From Cyanobacteria bacterium HKST-UBA04 (lineage in GTDB: Bacteria > Cyanobacteriota > Vampirovibrionia > Vampirovibrionales > JAGQHJ01), in NCBI GenBank assembly GCA_020431915.1, contig JAGQHJ010000016.1:1-39159 (forward strand): a stretch of DNA of 39,159 nucleotides, in the 5' to 3' direction. Of this stretch, positions 30,253 through 37,955 are shown piece after piece. A model generated the notes under the pieces. The model saw only the letters and a list, made by a program, of their open reading frames with translations, did not search any database and was not told the DNA's origin. Position 1 is the stretch's first letter, and each line of letters opens with the position of its first letter. Position numbers and translations under genes: made by a program.

Positions 30253-32559
30253 TTATTGGTAAATCACCCGGAAGGTATGGGTAATGTCGACCGTATTGCC
30301 GGAGTAGCAGGCCGGGAAGGATTCGAACTGACCGGTCATGCCTTGCACGTGCTGGCGGGCGGCGGCATCGATTTGGGTTTCGCCGCTGCTTTTGACGGTG
30401 GTCACGTTGCTGACCGTCAGGTTGCGGTTCACCTGGTAGTTCAATACCGTGTCGAACTGACCCTTATGGGAAGGTTTCGGGGGGCTCCACGTCTGGCTGC
30501 CCTGGGTTTGCAGCCGAGCCTTGTAGGCGGCCACTTCTGTTTGGCACGCCTCGCTGTTGGATGGGTCGTCGGTTTCCGTCTGGGGGGTGTTGGCCTGAAC
30601 CGCCGTGTTGTTGCTGGCAAAGGCTTGTCCAATCCGGGTTACGTTTACCGGGCCCTTGGCCAGGGTTTGACCGTTGCTGGCCACTTCCACCATGGCTTGC
30701 CCCTGGGGGGTGGGGTTGTCGACCACCAGTTGCCGTGGTGATTGGGCCAGTATGTTGGCTTGCTGGCCATTCACCGACACGGTGGTCTCGTTAAGCATCT
30801 GGTTCAGGGCACCGGTGGTGTTACCCTGCTCGACCATGGCCATGGTTTGCGGCGAGATGGCGTTGCCGGTCATCGTCATCGGTTGGCCTACCAGGGCATC
30901 GGTGGGCAGCTGCATTCTGTTGGCTGCTGCCGCCATGGCGTCTTGGGCCGTGCTTGCGGCATCGGCAGCGGTATTAACCGGAACAGCCGCTTCGCCAACG
31001 GTATGACCCAGCTTGTCCTTGATCGTCAACAGCATCCGGGCGGCACTGGGTACCATCATGGCCAGCTTGGTGCAATCGGGGCCGGGTTGCTGGGCCAGTT
31101 CGGTGTTGCCCGACTCGACGGTATACTGCTCGTCGGGGTCTTGCGACACGACAGAGCAGCGGATCAAGTCGCCAGGGACCACGTTGGACGGGCAATGAAC
31201 CAGGTAATCGGGGATGCTGGTCTGCGGATCCGATTCGTCCGGCTCGTCGCTGAACACGGCCACGCTGGTCAGGTTGGCGGTGATAACGGTCGTTGCGGTA
31301 CCGACACCGTCAGTCTGATCGCCTGTGGTGTTCATGGCCGATTCGTCATCAAACCGGATGTTTTCGTCTTCCGACGTGCTTGCGTCGTCCGGTTTGTCTT
31401 CCAAATCGTCATCGAAAATCTTATCCAGATCATCGTCCGACTCAACCGCGCCGTGATCCCCGACGGCGGTTTTGGTTCCTCCAAAGGCGCCGGGCATCAT
31501 GTAGCTGGTTTTGTAGGGTCGGCCGTCCGTGTCGCACTGAACGACGATGATTCTGACGATAATACGCATGGCGTTGTTTTGGGTGACCACCCACGGGCGA
31601 TCTTTTTCTTCAAGCGAGGCAAAGGTGACACCTTCCTTGACGGCCGTGATGGTCAGCCGGTTTGCCCCGGCTGCTGATTCAAGCTTAACGGTGGCCACCT
31701 TGGGGTTGGGTTCGCCTGTCAGTTGGTAGCCGGTGGGTTTCATAATCTCGTTGACGTTTTCCGTCGGAGCCCCGTTTTTCTGAATCCAGCGAAACTTGTA
31801 GGCCGTACTGCTGACAATGACGCCGTCCAGGTTCAGGCTACCGCTCTGGCCCTCGCACAGTTTTTTGGAGACCTGTGGGTATCTGGGGCGGACCGGTTTG
31901 GCGTCGTCACCCACCTTGACCTTGGGCGGATCTTCGCTGTCGGTTTTTTCCAGTTCGGTGCATTTCTTTTTGCCCAGCACCCGTACCGTGATGGTGCCGG
32001 TGGAGGTGGCTTCATCCAGCAGTTTTTCGTTGTCCATACCCAGGTTGCGCTTGGCAAAGGTGGCCGTTACCGTGACGGTGGTGGTCTTGTCGGAATCGGT
32101 TTCGTTGGGGCCAGCCGTAATGTTGAGCTGGTAGGAACCGGTACCGGCCGTGGTGGGAATTCTGGCTGCTGCTGTGGCAATGGACTCGTCGGCGGATTTG
32201 GCAGTGACGTTGAGCAGGCTGTACTTAACGGACTGGGTCAAAGTTTGGCTTTTACCAGGACACAGTGCAATGACGTTGTTGTGGATACGGCCGAGCATGG
32301 TCGGGTCGGTGATGTCCATTTTGGACAGATCATCGGTTTTATCGAACTTGTACGGCTTGGGTTTCTTGGCTGGTGTCTTTTTGTCAGGTGTTTTCTTGTC
32401 AGATTTCTTTTTGGGGTCTTTGGCATGGCTGGCCGGCATGGCGCTGTGCAGCCCCGAGCCATCCACGTGCGTGGGCAGCAAGGGCGACAGGGGGGTACCC
32501 ACCACCATTAAGATTACCAGTACCCAACTAAACAGGGGAGAGAACCAAGCCTTCATCAT
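30253..32559 (-). CDS. Secreted protein with acidic region and TonB-C-like end
   Basis: The N-terminus (MMKAWFSPLFSWVLVILMVV) is a signal peptide or anchor, followed by a Lys/Pro-rich linker (residues 47-70). Ig-like beta segments follow (SYQLNITAGPNETDSDKTTT and relatives). An acidic stretch (VESDDDLDKIFDDDLEDKPD) occupies about 390-430. Next come an Ala/Asn/Gln-rich part and a final 70 residues (FDTVLNYQVNRNLTVSNVTT, SSGETQIDAAARQHV, DITHTFRVIYQ). The last part looks like a TonB C-terminal domain: beta strand, SSG turn, helix, beta strand. The start ATG at 32559 has GAGG six bases upstream. A promoter with a 17-base spacer lies at 32648-32676. It is probably exported to the periplasm or surface; function unknown. 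Confidence 0.78.
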   Translation of the reverse strand: MMKAWFSPLFSWVLVILMVVGTPLSPLLPTHVDGSGLHSAMPASHAKDPKKKSDKKTPDKKTPAKKPKPYKFDKTDDLSKMDITDPTMLGRIHNNVIALCPGKSQTLTQSVKYSLLNVTAKSADESIATAAARIPTTAGTGSYQLNITAGPNETDSDKTTTVTVTATFAKRNLGMDNEKLLDEATSTGTITVRVLGKKKCTELEKTDSEDPPKVKVGDDAKPVRPRYPQVSKKLCEGQSGSLNLDGVIVSSTAYKFRWIQKNGAPTENVNEIMKPTGYQLTGEPNPKVATVKLESAAGANRLTITAVKEGVTFASLEEKDRPWVVTQNNAMRIIVRIIVVQCDTDGRPYKTSYMMPGAFGGTKTAVGDHGAVESDDDLDKIFDDDLEDKPDDASTSEDENIRFDDESAMNTTGDQTDGVGTATTVITANLTSVAVFSDEPDESDPQTSIPDYLVHCPSNVVPGDLIRCSVVSQDPDEQYTVESGNTELAQQPGPDCTKLAMMVPSAARMLLTIKDKLGHTVGEAAVPVNTAADAASTAQDAMAAAANRMQLPTDALVGQPMTMTGNAISPQTMAMVEQGNTTGALNQMLNETTVSVNGQQANILAQSPRQLVVDNPTPQGQAMVEVASNGQTLAKGPVNVTRIGQAFASNNTAVQANTPQTETDDPSNSEACQTEVAAYKARLQTQGSQTWSPPKPSHKGQFDTVLNYQVNRNLTVSNVTTVKSSGETQIDAAARQHVQGMTGQFESFPACYSGNTVDITHTFRVIYQ

Positions 32560-32634
32560 GCCAAACCTCGTGCCATATCACCAACAATCATGTCATCAAC
32601 ACCATAACATCATGTTGCCAAAACCAGGCAACAG

Positions 32635-32676
32635 ATACGTGTATTCACGTATACCCCAGATGCCGGTTGATTTCAA
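32635..32676 (-). promoter_or_regulatory. Promoter and palindromic operator for the 768-aa gene
   Basis: On the minus strand, TTGAAA (32676-32671) is followed after 17 bases by TATACG (32653-32648). An inverted repeat ATACGTG-tatt-CACGTAT (32635-32652) overlaps the -10 and the expected start point, as a repressor operator would. Confidence 0.5.
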
Positions 32677-32767
32677 ACCCCAGGTTAAAATTAAGGGCTA
32701 TGACTTTAGCAACCCGGCCATACTTGGATTGTCGATGCGTTGGGTAGGTTTATGCCCTAAACCAACA

Positions 32768-32813
32768 CCCCAAGCCGGTCGCACTGAAGGGGCGTGCACG
32801 GCTGGGGTGTAAA
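32768..32813 (-). terminator. Hairpin after the EF-hand gene, probable terminator
   Basis: ACACCCCA and GCCG on one side pair with CGGC and TGGGGTGT on the other, with a single bulged A. On the minus strand the hairpin is followed by TGGTTT. A smaller hairpin, GGTTTA/TAAACC, lies just beyond. It is about 55 bases past the stop of the EF-hand gene. Confidence 0.5.
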
Positions 32814-32865
32814 GGGGGGTGTGGGTAGGATAACGGTTGTGGTGGATGGTGGGCGGGGGTGGGGG

Positions 32866-33909
32866 TTATTCGGCGAAACTGAAGGCAAAGCTTTCGCGAA
32901 TACGCAGCGTGGGTACCGGCGTATCGCTGTTGTCTTCGGTTTTCACCATTTCGGAGGAAATGGTGTAGGCCTTGCCACCACCGGTGCTCAGCGAGAAGGT
33001 TTTGCCGTCGTCGGAGACCGTGACCTGGTAGCCGCCAAGCCGTGGGGGAATCCAGGAACCTTGGCGGTTTGCAGCATAGTCGGCCAGGTTCACCTCCTCG
33101 CCGTCCACCTTCACGACGAGCTTGCCACTGTCGTCGACGGTAACCTTGATTTTGTCGTCGATGTTGATATCGTCAATCAGGTCGTCGTCGCCACTGGTGA
33201 CTTTCTTGTCCGAAGGTTTGTTGACCTTGACCTCGGTCATGACCCGGTTGCCATCGGCATCTATCTTCGAGGTGTTCCACCGCAGCACGGTCGTCTCGCC
33301 ACTGTCGAGGAAACCCGTGACGCCGTTGTTGTCCAACAGGTCGACGGCCCCTTCGGGGGTGTCTTCGCGGTTGTGGCGGGTGTTAATACCGGGCCAGTTA
33401 ATTGGAGGAAACGGCTGGGGACGCTTGACGTCGGCGGTGTCAAACTTGGTTTTGTCACCGGCAGTGGCAGCGGCTTTGGCTACTTCCGACGCGTCACCAG
33501 CGGTTGACGAGGCATAGGTGAGCTTGCCGTCGTTGTTGGCATCGAGGGTTTTGAAGCCGCGCAGGGCACCACGGATAACCCCGGCAATGCGATCAAGCAG
33601 GGGCTTTTCCTCGGCCGTCAATTCGGTGCTGTCGCTGAAGTCTTTAATCAGCTTCATCACGTGCCTCAGTTCGTCTTTGGACGTGGTGCCGTTGTTGTCG
33701 AAATCGGCAAAGCCAATAATCAGCTCGGCCACGTCGATGTCTTCGCTGAAGTCTTTCATGTGGAAAGCGCCGGAACGGTTAAGGGGGCTGTTGATGCCAT
33801 TAAACGGTTCTTGTCTGTGGTTTGGGTTCCACCCGCGGGAGACGGACTGGTTGCCGTCATAGCCATGGGCGATGGCGGTGTTGCGGGCAACGGGGCGATT
33901 CAAACTCAT
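32866..33909 (-). CDS. EF-hand-type calcium-binding protein
   Basis: Two EF-hand-like loops are visible. DFDNNGTTSKDE (residues 69-80) has D-D-N-G-T-S-E at the canonical loop positions, and DANNDGKLTYAS (123-134) lacks the final acidic residue. A further Asp/Asn/Gly-rich segment (DLLDNNGVTGFLDSGE) lies near residue 190. The C-terminal third is beta-rich (DDKIKVTVDDSGKLVVKVDG; GKTFSLSTGGGKAYTISSE) and ends with alternating FAFSF, but I know of no matching domain. There is no signal peptide, so it would be cytoplasmic or exported by a route without one. The ATG at 33909 follows a purine-rich GAGA leader. It lies upstream of the secreted 768-aa gene with a terminator between. Confidence 0.78.
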   Translation of the reverse strand: MSLNRPVARNTAIAHGYDGNQSVSRGWNPNHRQEPFNGINSPLNRSGAFHMKDFSEDIDVAELIIGFADFDNNGTTSKDELRHVMKLIKDFSDSTELTAEEKPLLDRIAGVIRGALRGFKTLDANNDGKLTYASSTAGDASEVAKAAATAGDKTKFDTADVKRPQPFPPINWPGINTRHNREDTPEGAVDLLDNNGVTGFLDSGETTVLRWNTSKIDADGNRVMTEVKVNKPSDKKVTSGDDDLIDDINIDDKIKVTVDDSGKLVVKVDGEEVNLADYAANRQGSWIPPRLGGYQVTVSDDGKTFSLSTGGGKAYTISSEMVKTEDNSDTPVPTLRIRESFAFSFAE

Positions 33910-34185
33910 GGGTCTCGGGCTCTCTCTTGTTTCTCTTCTCTTATGACAATTCGGGTCATCGTCGGGCAGGATATCTTATATAGTTATAAAAACAAATATA
34001 TAAGGATTTGTGACAGGCGAAAGTATCGCCTTAATAAATACTTTATAATTGCCGGGCGATCTGATTTGGTACCCTGATTCGAGGGGCTGGGCGAGGGTGG
34101 TACAATACAAAGTGCTTGGGATGAAATCGCGATTCAATCGTGATTAAACCGAAACCGAACCGGTATTGAAGACGGAGGTTCGGTC
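33910..34185. promoter_or_regulatory. A/T-rich divergent promoter region
   Basis: The region is rich in TATA-like sequence (33975-34050) with a small hairpin, GGCGA/TCGCC, near 34020, and a TATAAT near 34044 without a good -35. For the plus-strand gene, TACAAT at about 34101-34106 with TTCGAG 17 bases upstream is a weak candidate promoter. Confidence 0.35.
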
Positions 34186-35316
34186 ATGGGATACGACGGA
34201 TACGACGGATACGACATGGGGCAGGAAGTGCAACGCCCTTACGGCTCGGTGCCGTTAAAGGGGCGTGGTGCAGTGGGTAATCCGACGGGGCGATTTGAAG
34301 CGATTGCCATTAGCGAGTTTACCGATTCCGATTGGGCCGAGGGGTTTTCAGACAGTGAGTTTCAACCCTTGCCGCAAACCCGCTTCTGGACCGATCACAG
34401 CAAACGCATTATCACAACCAACGACAGCCCCGACATCGCGTTTGAAGCCTCGGTGAATCCGTACAGGGGCTGCGAGCATGGGTGCAGCTACTGTTATGCC
34501 CGGCCTTACCACGAGTATTTGGGGTTTTCTGCCGGCCTGGATTTTGAACGCAACATCATCGTTAAACCGGAGGCGCCTCGGTTGCTTCGGGCGGCCTTGT
34601 CGGCCAAAAGCTGGGTGCCCAAGCCGATTGCCATCAGTGGGGTGACGGACTGCTACCAGCCTGCCGAACGCCGGTTTAAACTGACCCGTGGCTGCCTAGA
34701 GGTACTGGCCGACTTTCGTAACCCGGTTGCCATGATTACCAAGAATGCCCTGATTACCCGCGATATTGACGTGCTGCAAGACCTGGCCCGTTACCATGCC
34801 GTTTGCGTGATGGTGTCGGTGACCACCCTTGATGAGGCTTTGGTTGAAAAGCTCGAACCGCGTACGTCGCGGCCGCATCGTCGTCTGGCGGCCATTCGGG
34901 CTCTGAGCGATGCTGGCATACCGGTAGGGGTCATGATGGGCCCCATTATTCCGGGCCTGACGGATCATGAAATGGCGCCGGTGCTGCAGGCAGCCGCCGA
35001 TGCCGGGGCCATCACGGCCAACTATACCCTGCTGCGTTTGGCCCATGGGCTAGGCGATCTTTTTGCCCAGTGGCTCGAAGCCCATGCCCCCATGCGCAAG
35101 GAACGGGTGCTCAACCATGTGCGTGGCATGCACGGCGGCCGGTTAAACAACAACACCTTTGGTCGGCGGATGCGCGGGGCAGGGCATTATGCCGACTATA
35201 TTCGCCAGTGGTTTGCCCTGACCCGTAAACGCGTAGGCTTGGATGCCTCCATGCCCGTGCTCAGCACGGCCCATTTTAGAGACCCTGCCGGTGGTCAGCA
35301 GTTGTCGCTGTTTTGA
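34186..35316 (+). CDS. PA0069/Rv2578c-family radical SAM protein
   Basis: The radical SAM cluster motif CxxxCxxC is in RGCEHGCSYCYARPYHEY (Cys96, Cys100, Cys103). ISGVTDCYQPAERRFKLTRGCLEVL, ITKNALITRDIDVL and GPIIPGLTDHEM are typical of the group annotated as PA0069 family, related to spore photoproduct lyase-like proteins. The reaction is not established. It begins with repeats (MGYDGYDGYDMG) coded by a 9-bp DNA repeat. GGAGG lies seven bases before the ATG at 34186. At 376 aa the length is normal for the family. Its last 22 bases overlap the convergent symporter gene. Confidence 0.9.
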   Translation: MGYDGYDGYDMGQEVQRPYGSVPLKGRGAVGNPTGRFEAIAISEFTDSDWAEGFSDSEFQPLPQTRFWTDHSKRIITTNDSPDIAFEASVNPYRGCEHGCSYCYARPYHEYLGFSAGLDFERNIIVKPEAPRLLRAALSAKSWVPKPIAISGVTDCYQPAERRFKLTRGCLEVLADFRNPVAMITKNALITRDIDVLQDLARYHAVCVMVSVTTLDEALVEKLEPRTSRPHRRLAAIRALSDAGIPVGVMMGPIIPGLTDHEMAPVLQAAADAGAITANYTLLRLAHGLGDLFAQWLEAHAPMRKERVLNHVRGMHGGRLNNNTFGRRMRGAGHYADYIRQWFALTRKRVGLDASMPVLSTAHFRDPAGGQQLSLF

Positions 35317-36746
35317 CGAGGGGCGGGTTGTGACAGGCCCAGCAGCTTGGCAATACTGAACACGCTGAAGCCGGCCATGATACCCGGCAGTATCTCGTAG
35401 GTTACCCCGGTCAGGCCGGCCAGCCGCCAGGCCATCATGGTGGCAAACCCCACCAGCATCATCGTCAGGGCTACTACCTGGCTGACGCGCTGGTTCAGGG
35501 CGTATACCGTTAACAAGGGCGCAAAGGCACATGCCAGTGCCGACCATGCAATCAGAACCAGGCTAAAGACACTGTCTGGTCCCCACATGGCAATAAGCAG
35601 CGCCATCAGCGTAACGCCAACCGTAATGAACTTGGTGGCCATGTAGCTGACGGTTTGGTCGTCCGGGGTTAAGTCGTTGCTGATGGCAGCTGTGCAGCAA
35701 AGTATCTGGCTGTCGGCCGTGGACATGGTGGCAGCAAACAGGCCGGCCAAAATGAGCCCAACCAACACGTCGGGCAGCAATTGTCCGGCCAGGACGGGCA
35801 GGGCCAGCTCGGCGTCGAAATGCGCCACGTCGGGCAGCAGCAGCCGCGCCGCCAAGCCGGTACCGATGGCGGCAGCCGAGAAGAAGGTGTACCAGCTGTA
35901 ATAGTACAGGCGGGTGCGTGTCATTTGGTTTGGCTGGTCCATGGTCATAAAGTGCACCATGATGTGGGGCTGCCCCACCACGCCGAACCCGGCAAACATC
36001 CAGCCCATTACAAACAGGAAAGGGGCTATGAGCCATCCGGCCGGCAAGGCAACCAACTGCAGGTTGTCTGGAAACAGGCTTAGATAGCCCGGTTGCACCA
36101 ATGCCAGTTTTGACCAGTAGGCGCCGAAGCCGCCAATGCTGTGGATGGAAACGAAAAACAGCAGGCCCATGGCCACAATCATCACAAAGCTCTGGGCTAC
36201 GTTGGTCCAGATGGAGGCCCGGATACCGCCGGCAAAGCAGTACACCAGTACCATGGCCCCGCCCATTACGGCGCCGTAAAAATGCGGCCAGCCAAAAAGG
36301 GCTTCCATGGCCTTGCTGCCGGCCTTGAGCTGGGCGGCGGCATACACCCCCAGAAAGATAACCGTAATGATGCCGCCGATCAGGCGCAGCAGTTTGTAGT
36401 CGGTGCCATGCCAGCGGCTCAGGGCCGAGGCGAAACTGAGGGCCTTGGATTGCTCGCTGTGGCGGCGCAACTGTTCGTGGATAAACAGTGACGCAATGAG
36501 GTCGCCGAAGACCCAGCCTATCATCACCCAGGCCGATGACAGGCCGGTGAGGTAGGTGAAGCCAATCAGGCCAATGAACATATAGCCGCTGGAGTTGGTG
36601 GCCACCGAGGCCAGGGCCACCTGCCAGGGCTTAATGTTGTGGGTGGCCAATAAATAATCTTCCTTGGTGGCCTGTTTCTTGAAGGACGAGGACAGCCCGA
36701 TAAGCACGAAGCAGAACAGGAAACATAAAAAGCTGGTCATAATCAT
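35295..36746 (-). CDS. Sodium/solute symporter (SSS family)
   Basis: A polytopic protein of about 13 membrane helices with the SSS layout of PutP-like Na+/substrate symporters. ATKEDYLLATHNIKPWQVAL, SSGYMFIGLIGFTYLTG and VYCFAGGIRASIWTNVAQSF are typical. GLFAATMSTADSQILCCTAAISNDL is the conserved helix-8 region near the sodium site. At 483 aa the length is normal. The start overlaps the stop of the M14 deacylase gene as ATGA, so the two are translationally coupled. The substrate may be an amino acid or a product of that deacylase; this is inference. Confidence 0.9.
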   Translation of the reverse strand: MIMTSFLCFLFCFVLIGLSSSFKKQATKEDYLLATHNIKPWQVALASVATNSSGYMFIGLIGFTYLTGLSSAWVMIGWVFGDLIASLFIHEQLRRHSEQSKALSFASALSRWHGTDYKLLRLIGGIITVIFLGVYAAAQLKAGSKAMEALFGWPHFYGAVMGGAMVLVYCFAGGIRASIWTNVAQSFVMIVAMGLLFFVSIHSIGGFGAYWSKLALVQPGYLSLFPDNLQLVALPAGWLIAPFLFVMGWMFAGFGVVGQPHIMVHFMTMDQPNQMTRTRLYYYSWYTFFSAAAIGTGLAARLLLPDVAHFDAELALPVLAGQLLPDVLVGLILAGLFAATMSTADSQILCCTAAISNDLTPDDQTVSYMATKFITVGVTLMALLIAMWGPDSVFSLVLIAWSALACAFAPLLTVYALNQRVSQVVALTMMLVGFATMMAWRLAGLTGVTYEILPGIMAGFSVFSIAKLLGLSQPAPRQNSDNC

Positions 36747-37951
36747 TGGGGGGTTTGTCTGGCCTCCTGGTTGACATGATCCGGGCGTCGCCGGGAGAAA
36801 ATAAGTTGTCCGTCTATTATCCGCCGTTTTCGGTATCCGAGCATGTGCAGCAGATCAAGCAGCCATGTGTGGTCGGACTGGTGGCGCGTGATGAAATGAT
36901 CCGGCAGGTGCGGGTGTTTTCGGATACCCGGCATCAAGGGCAGCAGCTTGTCGACATGCAGGCGGCGCAGCAGGGCTGACAAATGAAGCCATGCGGGCAT
37001 CACTTCGCGAACCAGGAAAAAACCGTCTTCGCCCTGGCTTTGGTACAGCGGCATTAAAACCAGCCCCGATTCGGCAGCCAGAATGGGGCCTTCGCAATCC
37101 TGTGCCAGCAAGGTGTCTTGCTTAACCGGCTGGAAGTTTGAAAACCCCGGCTCCATAATAAACCGGTCGCCGGGTTCGACCTTGTGCCGGTAGCGCACCT
37201 CGCTGACGGACGGGAAACCCTTGGCCAGTTTCTTGAGGCGGTTTTCATGCTTGTCGTAATCGGCCAGATCCGTCTTGTCCAGGTTGCCGGCCAAAACCAG
37301 TGCCAGCCAGACCACCGACTCGAGGTTGAACGAGGTGTTGGGGTGTACGTGCTGTCCCCCTTCCACGGCCATGGTAATGTGGCCCCAATCACTGAGCAGG
37401 CCAAGCATGGTACCGTTTATCGATTCCTCCAGGCCCAGCACCAGGGGCAAGGGCAGTTGGAAAGCGATGCGCCGGTTGCGCAGGGTGTCGGCTGCCATGC
37501 AAAACGGGTGGCTGTGGCTGGAGGTGCTGTGCAGGTCAATAAAAATAACCGGTTCGCTTGACAGGTTGTGCAGGTGCTCGAACAGTTGGAAGAGCGCTTT
37601 TTGCTGCCTGTCTTCGGCCGACATGTCTTTCGGGTCGATGGTGCGCAGGCTGGCCAGTTCCGGCTCGTACCACAGCCGGTTCAGGTCTCGGGTAATAAAG
37701 CGCTGGTTGGCTTCGTAGGCCGTAACGTTGCCTTTCAGGGCAATCAGGGTGCCGTTGAAAGGCGGGGTATCGTTGGCCAGTCGCGATAAAACCCGTTCGG
37801 CGGCCAACACACCCCCCGGCTCGTTGCCATGCATTGACCCGATGGCCACGATAACCGGCCCAGGGTTTCCCTGGCTGTACAGGCCCAGGCAATGGGGATG
37901 CTCGGCAATGGCATGGAGTGCAGTTGGTGCAAGGACACTGGCGGCATTCAT
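36743..37951 (-). CDS. Succinylglutamate desuccinylase/aspartoacylase-family (M14) deacylase
   Basis: This is a zinc carboxypeptidase-like deacylase. GSMHGNEPGG supplies two zinc ligands (His41, Glu44), ITRDLNRLW gives the conserved Arg/Asn region (about 87-93), and IDLHSTSSHSH holds the third zinc ligand (His141). EGGQHVHPNTSFN follows, near the expected catalytic region. Members remove acyl groups from N-acyl amino acids, but I cannot name the substrate. The ATG at 37951 is chosen, four bases after the stop of the GCS2-CBS gene; in-frame starts to 38017 would overlap that gene. The C-terminal part (LHVDKLLPLMPGIRKHPHLP) is an extra basic region, making it 402 aa. Confidence 0.85.
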   Translation of the reverse strand: MNAASVLAPTALHAIAEHPHCLGLYSQGNPGPVIVAIGSMHGNEPGGVLAAERVLSRLANDTPPFNGTLIALKGNVTAYEANQRFITRDLNRLWYEPELASLRTIDPKDMSAEDRQQKALFQLFEHLHNLSSEPVIFIDLHSTSSHSHPFCMAADTLRNRRIAFQLPLPLVLGLEESINGTMLGLLSDWGHITMAVEGGQHVHPNTSFNLESVVWLALVLAGNLDKTDLADYDKHENRLKKLAKGFPSVSEVRYRHKVEPGDRFIMEPGFSNFQPVKQDTLLAQDCEGPILAAESGLVLMPLYQSQGEDGFFLVREVMPAWLHLSALLRRLHVDKLLPLMPGIRKHPHLPDHFITRHQSDHTWLLDLLHMLGYRKRRIIDGQLIFSRRRPDHVNQEARQTPQ

Positions 37952-37955
37952 CGGG

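Noticed and set aside
30310..30340. GGATTCGAACTG, resembling the T-arm of a minus-strand tRNA
   Set aside because: It lies inside the intact coding sequence of the secreted protein and no cloverleaf surrounds it.
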